From: JBLNCE01 sp050260415
Lineage (GTDB): Bacteria; Bacillota; UBA4882; JAAYXC01
NCBI GenBank assembly: GCA_050260415.1
Contig: JBLNCE010000160.1
Span: 1 to 63,704 of the forward strand
Direction of reading: 5' to 3'
Length of the DNA stretch: 63,704 nucleotides
Shown here: piece by piece, positions 51,840 through 60,407 of the stretch
How positions within the stretch are numbered: the first letter of the stretch is position 1
Layout of the letters: each line of letters begins with the position of its first letter
Position numbers and translations under genes: made by a program
The notes under the pieces: model-generated
Databases searched by the model: none
What the model was told of the DNA's origin: nothing
What the model saw: only the letters and a program-made list of their open reading frames with translations

Positions 51840-54398
51840 TCAGCCGATTACCAGACGGAAAGTTGCGATCTGGTAAGCGGTAATCTTGGCGATCTCCGTG
51901 GGTTCCCCTTGTTCCTCATGCAAGAGATTTACCGGAATGAACTTCACGGGTCTATTGCCCATGGTCGCCCGGATCGCGGTCGACGCCACGCCCAAATAGT
52001 CGTAGACCCGCAGATAAGGTAGGCCTTTATGTGTATACATGGCCGAGACGATCAAATTGGGACAGGTCTCCCCGGTCTGCGCCTCGACGAGGCTCAAGTT
52101 GCCGTCGGCTACCTGGAAGGTCTCTCCGGTAAGCGTCATGTCGTTGCGCTGAAGATCCGCGATGGCAACGGCCGGATAGTTATACTCCAAGCCCAACCGG
52201 TGCGCATGTCCGGTCCGGTAATCCCCTTGATGAAAGCTGACGCCGTACTCGAGCGGGTATTCTCCCTCCAGATAAGCCTGATGCTCCCCATGCGAATATC
52301 TGCCGCTATAGAGCAGGATATTGCTCAAACTGGCTCCATCCCAGACATACCCCATGGTGCCTCGGTTGGTCAACGTCAAGCCGCGTTCTTCGTCGGCAAT
52401 ATCGACCCAGCAACCCGCGTTGATGACTTGATTATGGGTCTCAGCCGCCATGAACGGGAAATCCTGTATAACCTTTGCCGGCCCGGTCAAGGCGGGGGTA
52501 AAGGCGACCATCAGCTTGCCGGTCTGCGTCACCGATTCCTGTTTGCCGTTCCATTCGGCCGGGACATTGGTGGAGCCGATGGTTTGCCCATGGACCTCCA
52601 CCGTCGTCCGGAAATCCAGCCGCGGCTGATCCCGGTAAATAACGGCTTCGGTTATGTATGACAGCGGCCCGATCTTGCCGGTTGTGCGTACAAGTGCCAT
52701 CAACGGGCCGCGGCTTTCGACGGTGATGGCTTTGGGCATGGAAACATGCGGCTCGTCGTCGATCGTGGCCTTCAGCAGACCGTTACGGGCACCAGGGACC
52801 AATAAGGGCCGTCCTTGTGCATCATAGGCCAGGTATTCACCCGTGCTCCGGTCAATCCGGACCTCGCCCCAGCCGGTGGTAATCCTGATTGCCCGTTCAT
52901 CCTCGTTGACCGGCAGCAGCCGCGGTTCGGTCAGCTCGGCTGCCTCATATACGAAATCCAGGTTCAACAGGGCAAAACTCTGCGGACCCAGTTCCAAAGG
53001 CACAGCCAGAGTGGTATAGCTCAAAGTGCCGCCGGCAAGGATCTCCGTCTTTAAGACCTGATACTCCATTGGCCGGCCGTCCTGAAAAAGCTTGAATCCC
53101 AGAGGTAGATGGTCCCTCTGCGATCTTACCTCGAAGGTTACCACCATCCGCCGGGACCAGTTGAGCGGGTTGTAGGCCAGGACCAGCCGCGCGGCGGAAC
53201 CTTTGGCCAAGCCGAACAGGGTACTCCGAAGATTCGCTTTGATTACGGCCTCGGCCGCGTTAATGGCCTCGCCGTAAAGCTGCTTGGCCACGTCCTGCAT
53301 GGTCCGGCCGTACTCGCCGCCGCCCGAGGCGCCGCAGATAACGACGTCGTGGTGCTGGGCGATGAGCAACTGCCGCCAGGCGCGCTTCAAGGTCTCTTCC
53401 CAGGTGGCCCCGCCGTGGATGACGTTGACCGCCGCCAGGCGTTCCGCGGTCAATAGGCGGCACTCCGCTTGCCTGTTCAGATTCCAGTAAATATTGCCAT
53501 GGTAGCCCCAGGGCATCTGGAGCACATAATCATCGATCGCCGTGTCGAAATCTATCTCTTCCAGCGGGATCTCCGCGAACGCCTCTTCCGCGGTCACCCA
53601 ACGGATGCCCGGTAAATTGGAGGAATCGCAAAGACGCTCAAACCCCCCGGTCTTGATCTTGTTGTTGACATCGACCGGGAGATGATAATCATCGATCCGG
53701 ATCGCGAACGGATAACGAATCCCCCGGTCCAGATAGTAACGGCGGAAAGGCTCCAGGTCGATGACGCCCTCCATGCCGAGCATGATCCTGGTATCCCAGG
53801 TGTTTTTACCGATACCCCGGTTTTCATTTAGGTAGGTGGGGATCGCCTCCACCCAGGATCCATCGGGGGAACGCCAACGGACCTTGGAGCCGTCGATCTC
53901 CGGACAGATGCCGTACATGCCCCATACCGTTCGGACTACGGCTTTGTCGATGCCAACTCCCTTAAGCAACTGCGGCATCTGCGGAAAAAAGCCGTGCTCG
54001 TTCTGCATATAGACATTGACCCGGCAACCTAGGGCATCGTAGGCCTCCCGGTCGTAGACCAGCTGGCGCACGTTGGCTTCCTCGCCGATGGCGCACGACA
54101 AGGGCTGCCCATAGCCGCCCGAGGAGAGGCTTATCCGTCCGGCGTATTCCTTTTCCACCAAAGCTTTGAATTCCGCCACGAAAGCCGGGTCATTGGCCAA
54201 GGCCCAGTCCCAAGTAGCGCCCTCGATGTGAAAACCCCATTTCAACTTGGGGAATCGATCCAAACGCTTGATGGACCGCCGGATACAGTACTTCAACCCC
54301 CCCAGACCGTCCCAACTCCGCCACCAGCCCCAGGCGACATAGCCGCCATGATCGTAACTGCTGACCAGCAAATCTTGCTCCTGATCCTTCTTTGTCAA
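51840..54398 (-). CDS. Divergent GH38 family protein with altered active site
   Basis: An 852-residue protein with GH38-like architecture: catalytic barrel, helical bundle (QLLIAQHHDVVICGASGGGEYG) and C-terminal beta domains. At the position of the nucleophile Asp (DTFGLSAQIPQI in the neighbour) it has NEHGFFPQMPQL with Asn133 and Glu134. The N-terminal HxDxxW zinc motif is replaced by SSYDHGGYVAW. It either uses a different nucleophile (Glu134) or has another activity. The TTG at 54398 is 9 nt after AAAGG; an upstream start at 54467 is weaker. No signal peptide. Confidence 0.75.
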   Translation of the reverse strand: MTKKDQEQDLLVSSYDHGGYVAWGWWRSWDGLGGLKYCIRRSIKRLDRFPKLKWGFHIEGATWDWALANDPAFVAEFKALVEKEYAGRISLSSGGYGQPLSCAIGEEANVRQLVYDREAYDALGCRVNVYMQNEHGFFPQMPQLLKGVGIDKAVVRTVWGMYGICPEIDGSKVRWRSPDGSWVEAIPTYLNENRGIGKNTWDTRIMLGMEGVIDLEPFRRYYLDRGIRYPFAIRIDDYHLPVDVNNKIKTGGFERLCDSSNLPGIRWVTAEEAFAEIPLEEIDFDTAIDDYVLQMPWGYHGNIYWNLNRQAECRLLTAERLAAVNVIHGGATWEETLKRAWRQLLIAQHHDVVICGASGGGEYGRTMQDVAKQLYGEAINAAEAVIKANLRSTLFGLAKGSAARLVLAYNPLNWSRRMVVTFEVRSQRDHLPLGFKLFQDGRPMEYQVLKTEILAGGTLSYTTLAVPLELGPQSFALLNLDFVYEAAELTEPRLLPVNEDERAIRITTGWGEVRIDRSTGEYLAYDAQGRPLLVPGARNGLLKATIDDEPHVSMPKAITVESRGPLMALVRTTGKIGPLSYITEAVIYRDQPRLDFRTTVEVHGQTIGSTNVPAEWNGKQESVTQTGKLMVAFTPALTGPAKVIQDFPFMAAETHNQVINAGCWVDIADEERGLTLTNRGTMGYVWDGASLSNILLYSGRYSHGEHQAYLEGEYPLEYGVSFHQGDYRTGHAHRLGLEYNYPAVAIADLQRNDMTLTGETFQVADGNLSLVEAQTGETCPNLIVSAMYTHKGLPYLRVYDYLGVASTAIRATMGNRPVKFIPVNLLHEEQGEPTEIAKITAYQIATFRLVIG

Positions 54399-54546
54399 AT
54401 CCGACACCCTTTCTAGATCCGAGTTGTACTTGCTTGTCCTACGATTATCTTTACGGCCTATTACCAACGCCTAAGAGAGGTGTGATGAACCTCGTTCTAC
54501 TACGAGATACGTAAAAATTCGCGCCACGTGACACTGGTCTCCTACG

Positions 54547-54571
54547 TAATCTGCGTTAATCTGCGAAATCT
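54547..54571. repeat. TAATCTGCG tandem words
   Basis: TAATCTGCGTTAATCTGCG is a short tandem of the word also found, in inverted copies, at 24543-24609. It lies in the 207-bp gap between the dehydrogenase and GH38 genes, which holds no gene. Confidence 0.5.
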
Positions 54572-54605
54572 GTTTATCGGTCCAGATGGTTTTTTTGCAA
54601 CGCTT

Positions 54606-55457
54606 CTAAATCCAACATCCTTTCGGTGATAACTGCGCGGTGGCGCCGCCGTCGACGCACAAGATCTGGCCCGTGATGTACGACGCCTGATTGCTGGCGA
54701 GGAAAGCCACCGCCGCCGCGATTTCCGCGGGAGTACCGTGCCGGCCCAGCGGAATATACGGCTGGCCGAATTCGGCGACCGGGATCTCATCCCGGGTCGC
54801 CAGATCGTACAGATGCTTTCTGGAATCACCCGGCCGACCGGCGGACCTGTCGGCGGGAATGGAACCCGGCGCCACGGTGTTCACGCGGATCCCATGCTCC
54901 GCAAGATCCAGCGCCAGGCCACGGGTAAGCGCATCCAGCGCCCCCTTGCTGCTGTCATAGGCCGCCATCTTGTAATGGGCGCGCTGCGAGCCGATGGTGG
55001 AGATGAAAATGATGCTGCCGGCACGGCGGGGCGCCATCAACTCAACTGCTTTTTTGGTGAGATAAAAAGCCCCGTCCACATTGACGGCGAAGATCCGCCG
55101 CCACAGCTCGGCATCGGTGTCCATGAAGGTACGCATCGCGATCGAAGCAGCGTTATGCACCAGCAAAGTAAGGGGTTCACTCTCCCCTTGTATGGCGGCG
55201 AAAAGATGCGTGATGGCATCGGCCTGGGAGATATCGGCCACGATCGGGGTGCCCCGGCCGCCGGCGGCCTCGATCATCCGCGCGGTCTCCCGTAAGTCCA
55301 CTTCGGTCCGGCCGCAGAAGAAAACCCGCATCCCTTCGGCCGCCAGTCTCAGGCAGATCCCGCGGCCGATCCCGGAGCCCCCTCCGGTCACCAGGGCCGT
55401 CTTCCCCCGCAGATCAGCAAAACACGGCCCTTGTGGCGGATGAAATGTCTCGGCCAT
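54606..55457 (-). CDS. Short-chain dehydrogenase/reductase
   Basis: A 283-residue SDR with cofactor loop TALVTGGGSGIGRGICLRLA, NAAS at the NNAG position, active-site serine in IIFISTIGSQRAH and catalytic YDSSK, ending in SYITGQILCVDGG. It oxidises or reduces a sugar or sugar acid with NAD(P)H; which one is unknown. The ATG at 55457 follows AGGAG at 11 nt; an in-frame GTG at 55469 abuts it. It lies in unit B directly after the ManD-like gene. Confidence 0.9.
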   Translation of the reverse strand: MAETFHPPQGPCFADLRGKTALVTGGGSGIGRGICLRLAAEGMRVFFCGRTEVDLRETARMIEAAGGRGTPIVADISQADAITHLFAAIQGESEPLTLLVHNAASIAMRTFMDTDAELWRRIFAVNVDGAFYLTKKAVELMAPRRAGSIIFISTIGSQRAHYKMAAYDSSKGALDALTRGLALDLAEHGIRVNTVAPGSIPADRSAGRPGDSRKHLYDLATRDEIPVAEFGQPYIPLGRHGTPAEIAAAVAFLASNQASYITGQILCVDGGATAQLSPKGCWI

Positions 55458-55528
55458 TGTTGCTTTCACTCCTAAGAGTGGTATGATTTATCTCACAGCC
55501 ACGAGAAATATGAAATGTTTGCGTCGGG

Positions 55529-55611
55529 AACCACGAAGCTCACGAAAGGCCACGAAATTATCTCTTAGCCAAACGATTACCTTTTTCGTGTGTTTGGTGT
55601 GTTTCGTGGTT
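55529..55611. repeat. CCACGAA/TTCGTGG inverted word repeat
   Basis: AACCACGAAGCTCACGAAAG on the left faces TTTTTCGTGTGTTTGGTGTG and TTCGTGGTT on the right. Outer arms AACCACGAA (55529-55537) and TTCGTGGTT (55603-55611) are perfect complements. It lies between ManD and the dehydrogenase gene. Confidence 0.65.
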
Positions 55612-55664
55612 ACACATCCGGGTATTTCACATCGTTCTAAAAGGGATGGGGGGACAGATTAGCA

Positions 55665-56867
55665 TCATGGGAAAACCGCCGTTCCGTCGGGTGTCCGGAC
55701 CAGCGTCCACTCGGGTACTCCGTCCGGACAGAGATATTGGGCGGCTTTTGCTTCATCGAGATCGACGCCCCAGCCGGGTTGGTCGTTGAGATAGACATAG
55801 CCATTTCTGACCTCCGGGCAGCCGGGAAAGACCTCCCGTTCGGCCTCGTTAAAACCGGACCATTCCTGGATTCCGAAGTTCCGGCAGCTCAAATCGAGGT
55901 GAATGTTGGCGGTATGTCCAATCGGCGAACAGTCTCCCGGGCCGTGCCAGGCGGTGCGCACGCCGAAGGCCTCGCAGAGCGCCGCCAGTTTCCGGGCCGG
56001 GGTAACCCCGCCGATGGCGCTGATATGCACCCGGATAAAGTCGATTAACCGGCCGGCGATGAGCGGGGTCCACTCCGCCGGGTTGGTGAAAAGTTCACCC
56101 ATGGCCAGCGGTGTGGCGCTCTGCCGGCGGATGGTCTTGAACCACTCCAATTGCTCCGGGGGAAGCGGATCTTCGAGGAAAAAAAGCCGGTACGGTTCAA
56201 GCTCTTTAGCCAGCCGGACCGCTTCGATCGGCGCCACGCGCTCATGGACATCGTGTACCAACTCCACCTCGAATCCGATCTTGCGGCGCAGGTGCTCGAA
56301 GAGCCGGGGCACGCTCCGGGCATAGGCATCGGGATCGAAATAAGCGCCGGGCAGGGTATTTTCCGGTTTGTGCCTGACGGAGAATCTCCCCCCATAACCG
56401 CCCATTTGGCAGCGGATGTAATGATAACCCTGCTCCATATAGGCGCGAACTTTTTCCTCCACTTCGACTTCATCCTTGCCGTCGGCGTGCCGGTATACCG
56501 CCGCGGCCTCGCGGCATTTCCCCCCCAATAACTGGTAGACCGGCATCCCGGCCAGCTTGCCTTTGATATCCCAGAGGGCCATATCCACGCCGGATAGGGC
56601 GTTATTCAAGACCGGACCGTTCCGCCAGTAGGAGTTGACCCAGGCGGTTTGCCAGATGTCTTCGATGCGTTGGGGATCTTTTCCGAGCAGGAACGGTTTC
56701 AAAAAGTCCTCCACCGCGGCGCGGACCGCCAGATGGCGTTGGGTGAAAGTGGCGCAGCCCAAACCGTACAACCCCGGTTCGGTGGTCTCAACTTTGACCA
56801 CCACCAGCCGGCTGTACGAAGGAGCGGTCAAAATCGTCCGCACATCTCGGATCGCCAAGTTGGGCAT
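55665..56867 (-). CDS. rspA: D-mannonate dehydratase ManD/RspA (enolase superfamily)
   Basis: A 400-residue protein of the RspA/ManD group, cytoplasmic. Signatures are SGVDMALWDIKGKLAGMPVY, the metal ligands and catalytic His in LVHDVHERVAP, then FFLEDPLPPEQ and LAMGELFTNPAEW, and the C-terminal WHGPGDCSPIGHTANIHLDL. Family members with this pattern dehydrate D-mannonate or D-gluconate to 2-keto-3-deoxygluconate, some with low activity. It is the first gene of unit B, 450 nt after the promoter. It is the second mannonate dehydratase candidate in the locus. Confidence 0.9.
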   Translation of the reverse strand: MPNLAIRDVRTILTAPSYSRLVVVKVETTEPGLYGLGCATFTQRHLAVRAAVEDFLKPFLLGKDPQRIEDIWQTAWVNSYWRNGPVLNNALSGVDMALWDIKGKLAGMPVYQLLGGKCREAAAVYRHADGKDEVEVEEKVRAYMEQGYHYIRCQMGGYGGRFSVRHKPENTLPGAYFDPDAYARSVPRLFEHLRRKIGFEVELVHDVHERVAPIEAVRLAKELEPYRLFFLEDPLPPEQLEWFKTIRRQSATPLAMGELFTNPAEWTPLIAGRLIDFIRVHISAIGGVTPARKLAALCEAFGVRTAWHGPGDCSPIGHTANIHLDLSCRNFGIQEWSGFNEAEREVFPGCPEVRNGYVYLNDQPGWGVDLDEAKAAQYLCPDGVPEWTLVRTPDGTAVFP

Positions 56868-57324
56868 TTGATAGCCTCTCTTTCCGTAACAGCACCGTTT
56901 CTAGAAGAGATGTGAAAAAGGTACCGGAAAAAAACCCGGATAATGATATCACGCCAAGATCGCAAAGAGGATTTCCCTTTCCCCTCCCCCATGATTAAGG
57001 GGAAACGAAGGGGAGAGGGTACATCTTCGAGCCACGAGATAACGGGGGTTTCACATTGTTTCTAAGCAGCTATCATTTTGTAACCCCCAATACTATTTCA
57101 AGGCTGTGTTGGTCCCCCGCGTTCAGGGCGGACAGCAATTCCCGCCGGAGTACGGCCTGTTTTCCGGTAACACAATCGAGCGGAACGCACGAAGCTGCCG
57201 TCACGATCCGTGAAACGCCACCTCTTTTGTGTGCCCATCCCCGACTCCTCCTGATGAACGCGGTTTTTTGCCCGGAGCGTAGGCTATTTCATTCCCTCAA
57301 TTCATGCCCATACCTGCTGTGTCT
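56868..57324 (-). other. Long 5' leader of unit B, with repeat element
   Basis: About 450 nt of transcribed leader between promoter B and ManD. It holds the second copy of the 32-nt repeat (57008-57039) and two border motifs: TTTCACATTGTTTCTAA (57049-57065) and, inverted, CTAGAAGAGATGTGAAAAA (56901-56919). I see no gene and no known riboswitch. Confidence 0.55.
56985..57065. repeat. Second copy of the 32-nt intergenic repeat
   Basis: The core at 57008-57039 matches 19092-19123 at 31 of 32 positions. As at 19 kb, a CCCCTCCCCC stretch lies before it and a TTTCAC-n6-TTCTA motif after it, so the two are copies of a larger mosaic element. Confidence 0.75.
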
Positions 57325-57389
57325 AATATAATAAGCGGCCCCGCAAACCTCAAGCAATAAACTATAGTATTTCAGTGTGTAAATTATGG
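57325..57389 (-). promoter_or_regulatory. Promoter B with two-part YesN-type operator
   Basis: Minus-strand -35 TTGAGG (57353-57348) and -10 TATATT (57330-57325) have a 17-bp spacer. Upstream are CCATAATTTACACACTG (57389-57373) and CTATAGTTTATTGCTTG (57367-57351), 22 bp apart, aligning without gaps to promoter A. It drives unit B starting with ManD. Confidence 0.8.
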
Positions 57390-57445
57390 GCTTCGAAACG
57401 GTATTGCCAAGATACGAGCGGGATTTCCTTGTTGGACGTAATGCG

Positions 57446-57483
57446 AAAAGAACGGGCGCAACCTTTCGGTTACACCCGTTCTT
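57446..57483 (-). terminator. Terminator of the GH16 gene
   Basis: On the minus strand AAGAACGGGTGTAACC and GGTTGCGCCCGTTCTT pair around a GAAA tetraloop, with one G-T pair and one mismatch-tolerant position, followed by TT. It ends unit C before promoter B begins. Confidence 0.85.
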
Positions 57484-57559
57484 CGCGTCCCCCGTGACTT
57501 TTAAAAACCTGACACAATAAACATTTGTTGCCCATAAGTCGCGCAGGCTGCGCTGCGTC

Positions 57560-59929
57560 TTATTGGCGCTGATAGACCCGGCAATAATCCACCTTGAAGT
57601 AATCGGGGTAAGCGACGCCGGCGGGATTTCTCGACCAGGAGTCCGTAATGGCCCAGGCTTCGGTGGAAAGCTCTCCCGTGATCTTGATATACCCGGGCTG
57701 GTTGCAGACTCCGCCACCGGTTGAGCGCCACTGTTCCACGCCGTCGATGTAGAAGTAATACATATCCGGATCCCAAATCAAGGTGAAGGTATGCCAGCCG
57801 CTGCGGATACCCGATATGTACTCGTTATGCCCTGTGGATTGGTGACTGGCGCCGTAGCCGTCCCAATGGATGGCGTGGTTGATCTTGTCGGTCCAACCCC
57901 AGCCCTCCATGATGTCGACCTCTGAACCATCCACGCCGCCATTGCCGATGCTGCCCTGGTTGCCTTGCATCATCCAGAAGGCGACCCACCATCCTTGCAT
58001 TTGCGGCATTTGGGCTCTGACCTCGAATTTGCCGTATCTCTGCGTAAATTTGCCCGCTGTCCTGACCGCGCCGACGTTATAATCGTACGGATCGCCGTCG
58101 CCGTTCCGATCGGCCACCCGTCTGACCCTGATCACCAGGTTGCCGGCGCCGTCCAGGTACGAATCGTCCTGCTCCCACCAGCCGTCGGGGCCGTTGGGAT
58201 TATTCCTTCGGTTGTATTCCGGCCGGTCCCATTTCGCGGGATCGGGCGCGCCGGTGCCGTTGAACTCGTCGGACCAGGTAAGAACCCATCCGGCGGGGGT
58301 CGGGGTTGAAGTCGGGGTCGGGGTAGGGGTCGGGTTCGCGCCGGGGACGGTAATCTCGACTCTGTCGAACCTGCCCCATTCCTCGGCGTTCTGGATGGCC
58401 TCCAGTTTAATCTGAGCGCCGTTGGCGATCGAGACGCCGGCCTTGGTCCGGCTGGTCCTGGTTTGAGCGACCGGGTCGGCACTGCCCAGGTTCTGGTTGG
58501 CGGTCCAGGAATCAACCTGATTGCCCGCCACGTAGATCCTGAAGGTGCAGGCGCCGTCGTTCTCGTCATAGTAGTAGGCTTTAATGTCGTAGGTTCCGGT
58601 GGCGCCCGAGAAGGTATAAGTCGCAGTCCCAGTCACCCCGGCGGCGCTGAGTTTGATCAGGTTTCCGTTGGAGGCCGAGGTATTGGTGTTGATAACGTAA
58701 TTCGTGCGTGTCATATTCTCGGCTTCCATGGACTGGCCGGAAGGCCCGGTCGGCGTGGGGGTCGGTGTGGATGTCGGAGTAGGTGTCGGTGTGGGTGTCA
58801 GCGTCGGCGCCGGGCCGGAAGCGGTGATCTCGATCTTGTCGTACCGGCCGAATTCCTGGGAGTTCTGGACTGCCTCGAGCTTGATCTGATCGCCGTTATT
58901 GATCGTCACCCCGGCCTTGGTCCTATTCGTATAGGTCAAGGCGTCCGGGTTGGCGCTGCCGAGATTTTGGTTCGCGACCCATGAATCAACTTGCACTCCG
59001 GCCACATACAATCTGAATGTGCAAGCGCCGTCGTTCTCGTCGAAGTAGTAGGTCATCAGGTCATAAGTTCCGGTGCTGCCCGTGAAAGTATAGGTTGCGG
59101 TACCGGTTGTCCCGGTGTTGCATTTGATGCAATTTCCGCCGGAAGAAATCGCGTTGGCCTCGACGGTATAATTCGTCAAGGTCATATTCTCGGCTTCCAT
59201 GGATTGACCGGAAGGCCCGGAGGTCAGGATGTGGAAATAATCGAAATCGGCATTCAAGCCGGTTCCGGCGATGCAGAGCAGACCGACCTTGAGGGGGCTC
59301 AAGGTAATCGTCTGCGCGGACCCGACCTGGGTATAGGTCACGCCGTCGGCCGAGTAGTAACCGCTATAGTTGTTGCCGCTCTTGGTGATCTTCAGATAGG
59401 AGACGGTGGAGGCGATATTATCCGCGGCATAAGAACTCACAGGAGAAGCGCCGGCTTCTTTGGTTAATTGAAAAACATTCCCACCATTGGCGCTGTCATA
59501 CAACCGGGCAAGCTTCACGTAATTGTCGTCATTCTGGTAAACGATCAAGCCGGCTTGCGCCCAGTTGGACGAGGGCTTGCCATCCAAGCGGGTGACGATC
59601 GACCAGTCTCCGGCCGGGTCGTTCTGCAACAGGATGTTCTTGCCGGAGTTGGAAGCGCCGTAGATATCGGTGGATGTGCAGATAATGCGCATGTAGCCCG
59701 ACCGGGCGGTAAGGCTCCAGTTGGCGGCGTCTTGCCGGATCCAGCTCCACTGTGAACCCAGGGTGCCGGAACTAAACTCGTCGTCACCGGCCGAGGCTCT
59801 CACAAACGGCGGAATTGTTGTTTCCGGCGACGTTTTCGGTCTGCCACAACCGATAATTCCAAAGCATATCCCCACGGTCAGCAATACAAAGGCCAAGGAG
59901 GGCATGATCCTTCTTTTTTTGATAGTCAT
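57560..59929 (-). CDS. Secreted lipoprotein GH16 glucanase with three accessory domains
   Basis: A 789-residue surface enzyme. Lipoprotein signal with Cys28 (GICFGIIGC); a concanavalin-like domain (about 48-235, DDEFSSGTLGSQWSW); a CBM6/35-like beta domain (about 240-375, SMEAENMTLTNY); a Pro-Thr linker; a second related domain (about 399-535); another Pro-Thr linker; and a GH16 catalytic domain (about 552-789, WSDEFNGTGAPDPAKWDRPE). The catalytic motif SEVDIMEGWG carries both glutamates. GH16 enzymes cut beta-1,3/1,4-glucans, agar-type or other beta-linked galactans. It is the only gene of unit C and the only extracellular depolymerase in the locus. Confidence 0.9.
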   Translation of the reverse strand: MTIKKRRIMPSLAFVLLTVGICFGIIGCGRPKTSPETTIPPFVRASAGDDEFSSGTLGSQWSWIRQDAANWSLTARSGYMRIICTSTDIYGASNSGKNILLQNDPAGDWSIVTRLDGKPSSNWAQAGLIVYQNDDNYVKLARLYDSANGGNVFQLTKEAGASPVSSYAADNIASTVSYLKITKSGNNYSGYYSADGVTYTQVGSAQTITLSPLKVGLLCIAGTGLNADFDYFHILTSGPSGQSMEAENMTLTNYTVEANAISSGGNCIKCNTGTTGTATYTFTGSTGTYDLMTYYFDENDGACTFRLYVAGVQVDSWVANQNLGSANPDALTYTNRTKAGVTINNGDQIKLEAVQNSQEFGRYDKIEITASGPAPTLTPTPTPTPTSTPTPTPTGPSGQSMEAENMTRTNYVINTNTSASNGNLIKLSAAGVTGTATYTFSGATGTYDIKAYYYDENDGACTFRIYVAGNQVDSWTANQNLGSADPVAQTRTSRTKAGVSIANGAQIKLEAIQNAEEWGRFDRVEITVPGANPTPTPTPTSTPTPAGWVLTWSDEFNGTGAPDPAKWDRPEYNRRNNPNGPDGWWEQDDSYLDGAGNLVIRVRRVADRNGDGDPYDYNVGAVRTAGKFTQRYGKFEVRAQMPQMQGWWVAFWMMQGNQGSIGNGGVDGSEVDIMEGWGWTDKINHAIHWDGYGASHQSTGHNEYISGIRSGWHTFTLIWDPDMYYFYIDGVEQWRSTGGGVCNQPGYIKITGELSTEAWAITDSWSRNPAGVAYPDYFKVDYCRVYQRQ

Positions 59930-60233
59930 GATACTTCCCCCTTTTTTGATTCAAGAATATTATGGATTATCTTAAGTTATCATCACTCCTCTTTAGCCGC
60001 CAAGCGCAATTCCCCGGAAAGACTGTCCGATCGCACTTGCTTCCGCGCTAAGGATGCAAAATGACGATTATCACCCCCCTGGGAGAATCAACCGATTTTG
60101 AACCTTGACGCAATAACCTCGTAAAGGTTTACGCAGAATGTCAGCGGCGGGTAAGTCTTTCTAACGGCCTTTCCCGCGGTTCGCATAGGTAGTCTCCGAA
60201 TCGCAGCCAGATCCCTCCATGATTCACAACAAC
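59930..60233 (-). other. Leader of the GH16 gene
   Basis: About 300 nt between promoter C and the GH16 start, with a good ribosome binding site (GGGGGAAGTATC) at the end. I see no ORF, known riboswitch or repeat in it. Confidence 0.5.
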
Positions 60234-60299
60234 ATGGTAATATCCGGCCACGGTAACCACAAGAGAATAAACTATAGTATTTCAATGTAGGAATTATAG
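60234..60299 (-). promoter_or_regulatory. Promoter C with two-part YesN-type operator
   Basis: Minus-strand -35 TTGTGG (60262-60257) and -10 TACCAT (60239-60234) have a 17-bp spacer. Upstream are CTATAATTCCTACATTG (60299-60283) and CTATAGTTTATTCTCTTG (60277-60260), with the same N5 gap (AAATA) as in promoter B. Confidence 0.75.
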
Positions 60300-60339
60300 G
60301 CCTCAAAGTCAATTATTGGCTTTTCATGAAAAGCGTGCA

Positions 60340-60383
60340 TAACAAGAACGGGCGCCCCCTCATCTCCAGGTACGCCCGTTCTT
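60340..60383 (-). terminator. Terminator of the sensor kinase gene
   Basis: AAGAACGGGCG and CGCCCGTTCTT (60383-60373 and 60354-60344) pair around an 18-nt loop, 25 nt after the kinase stop. The T-run is weak. The stem sequence is nearly the same as in the GH16 terminator. Confidence 0.7.
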
Positions 60384-60407
60384 CGGGTCCACCGTCATTT
60401 GGGGACA

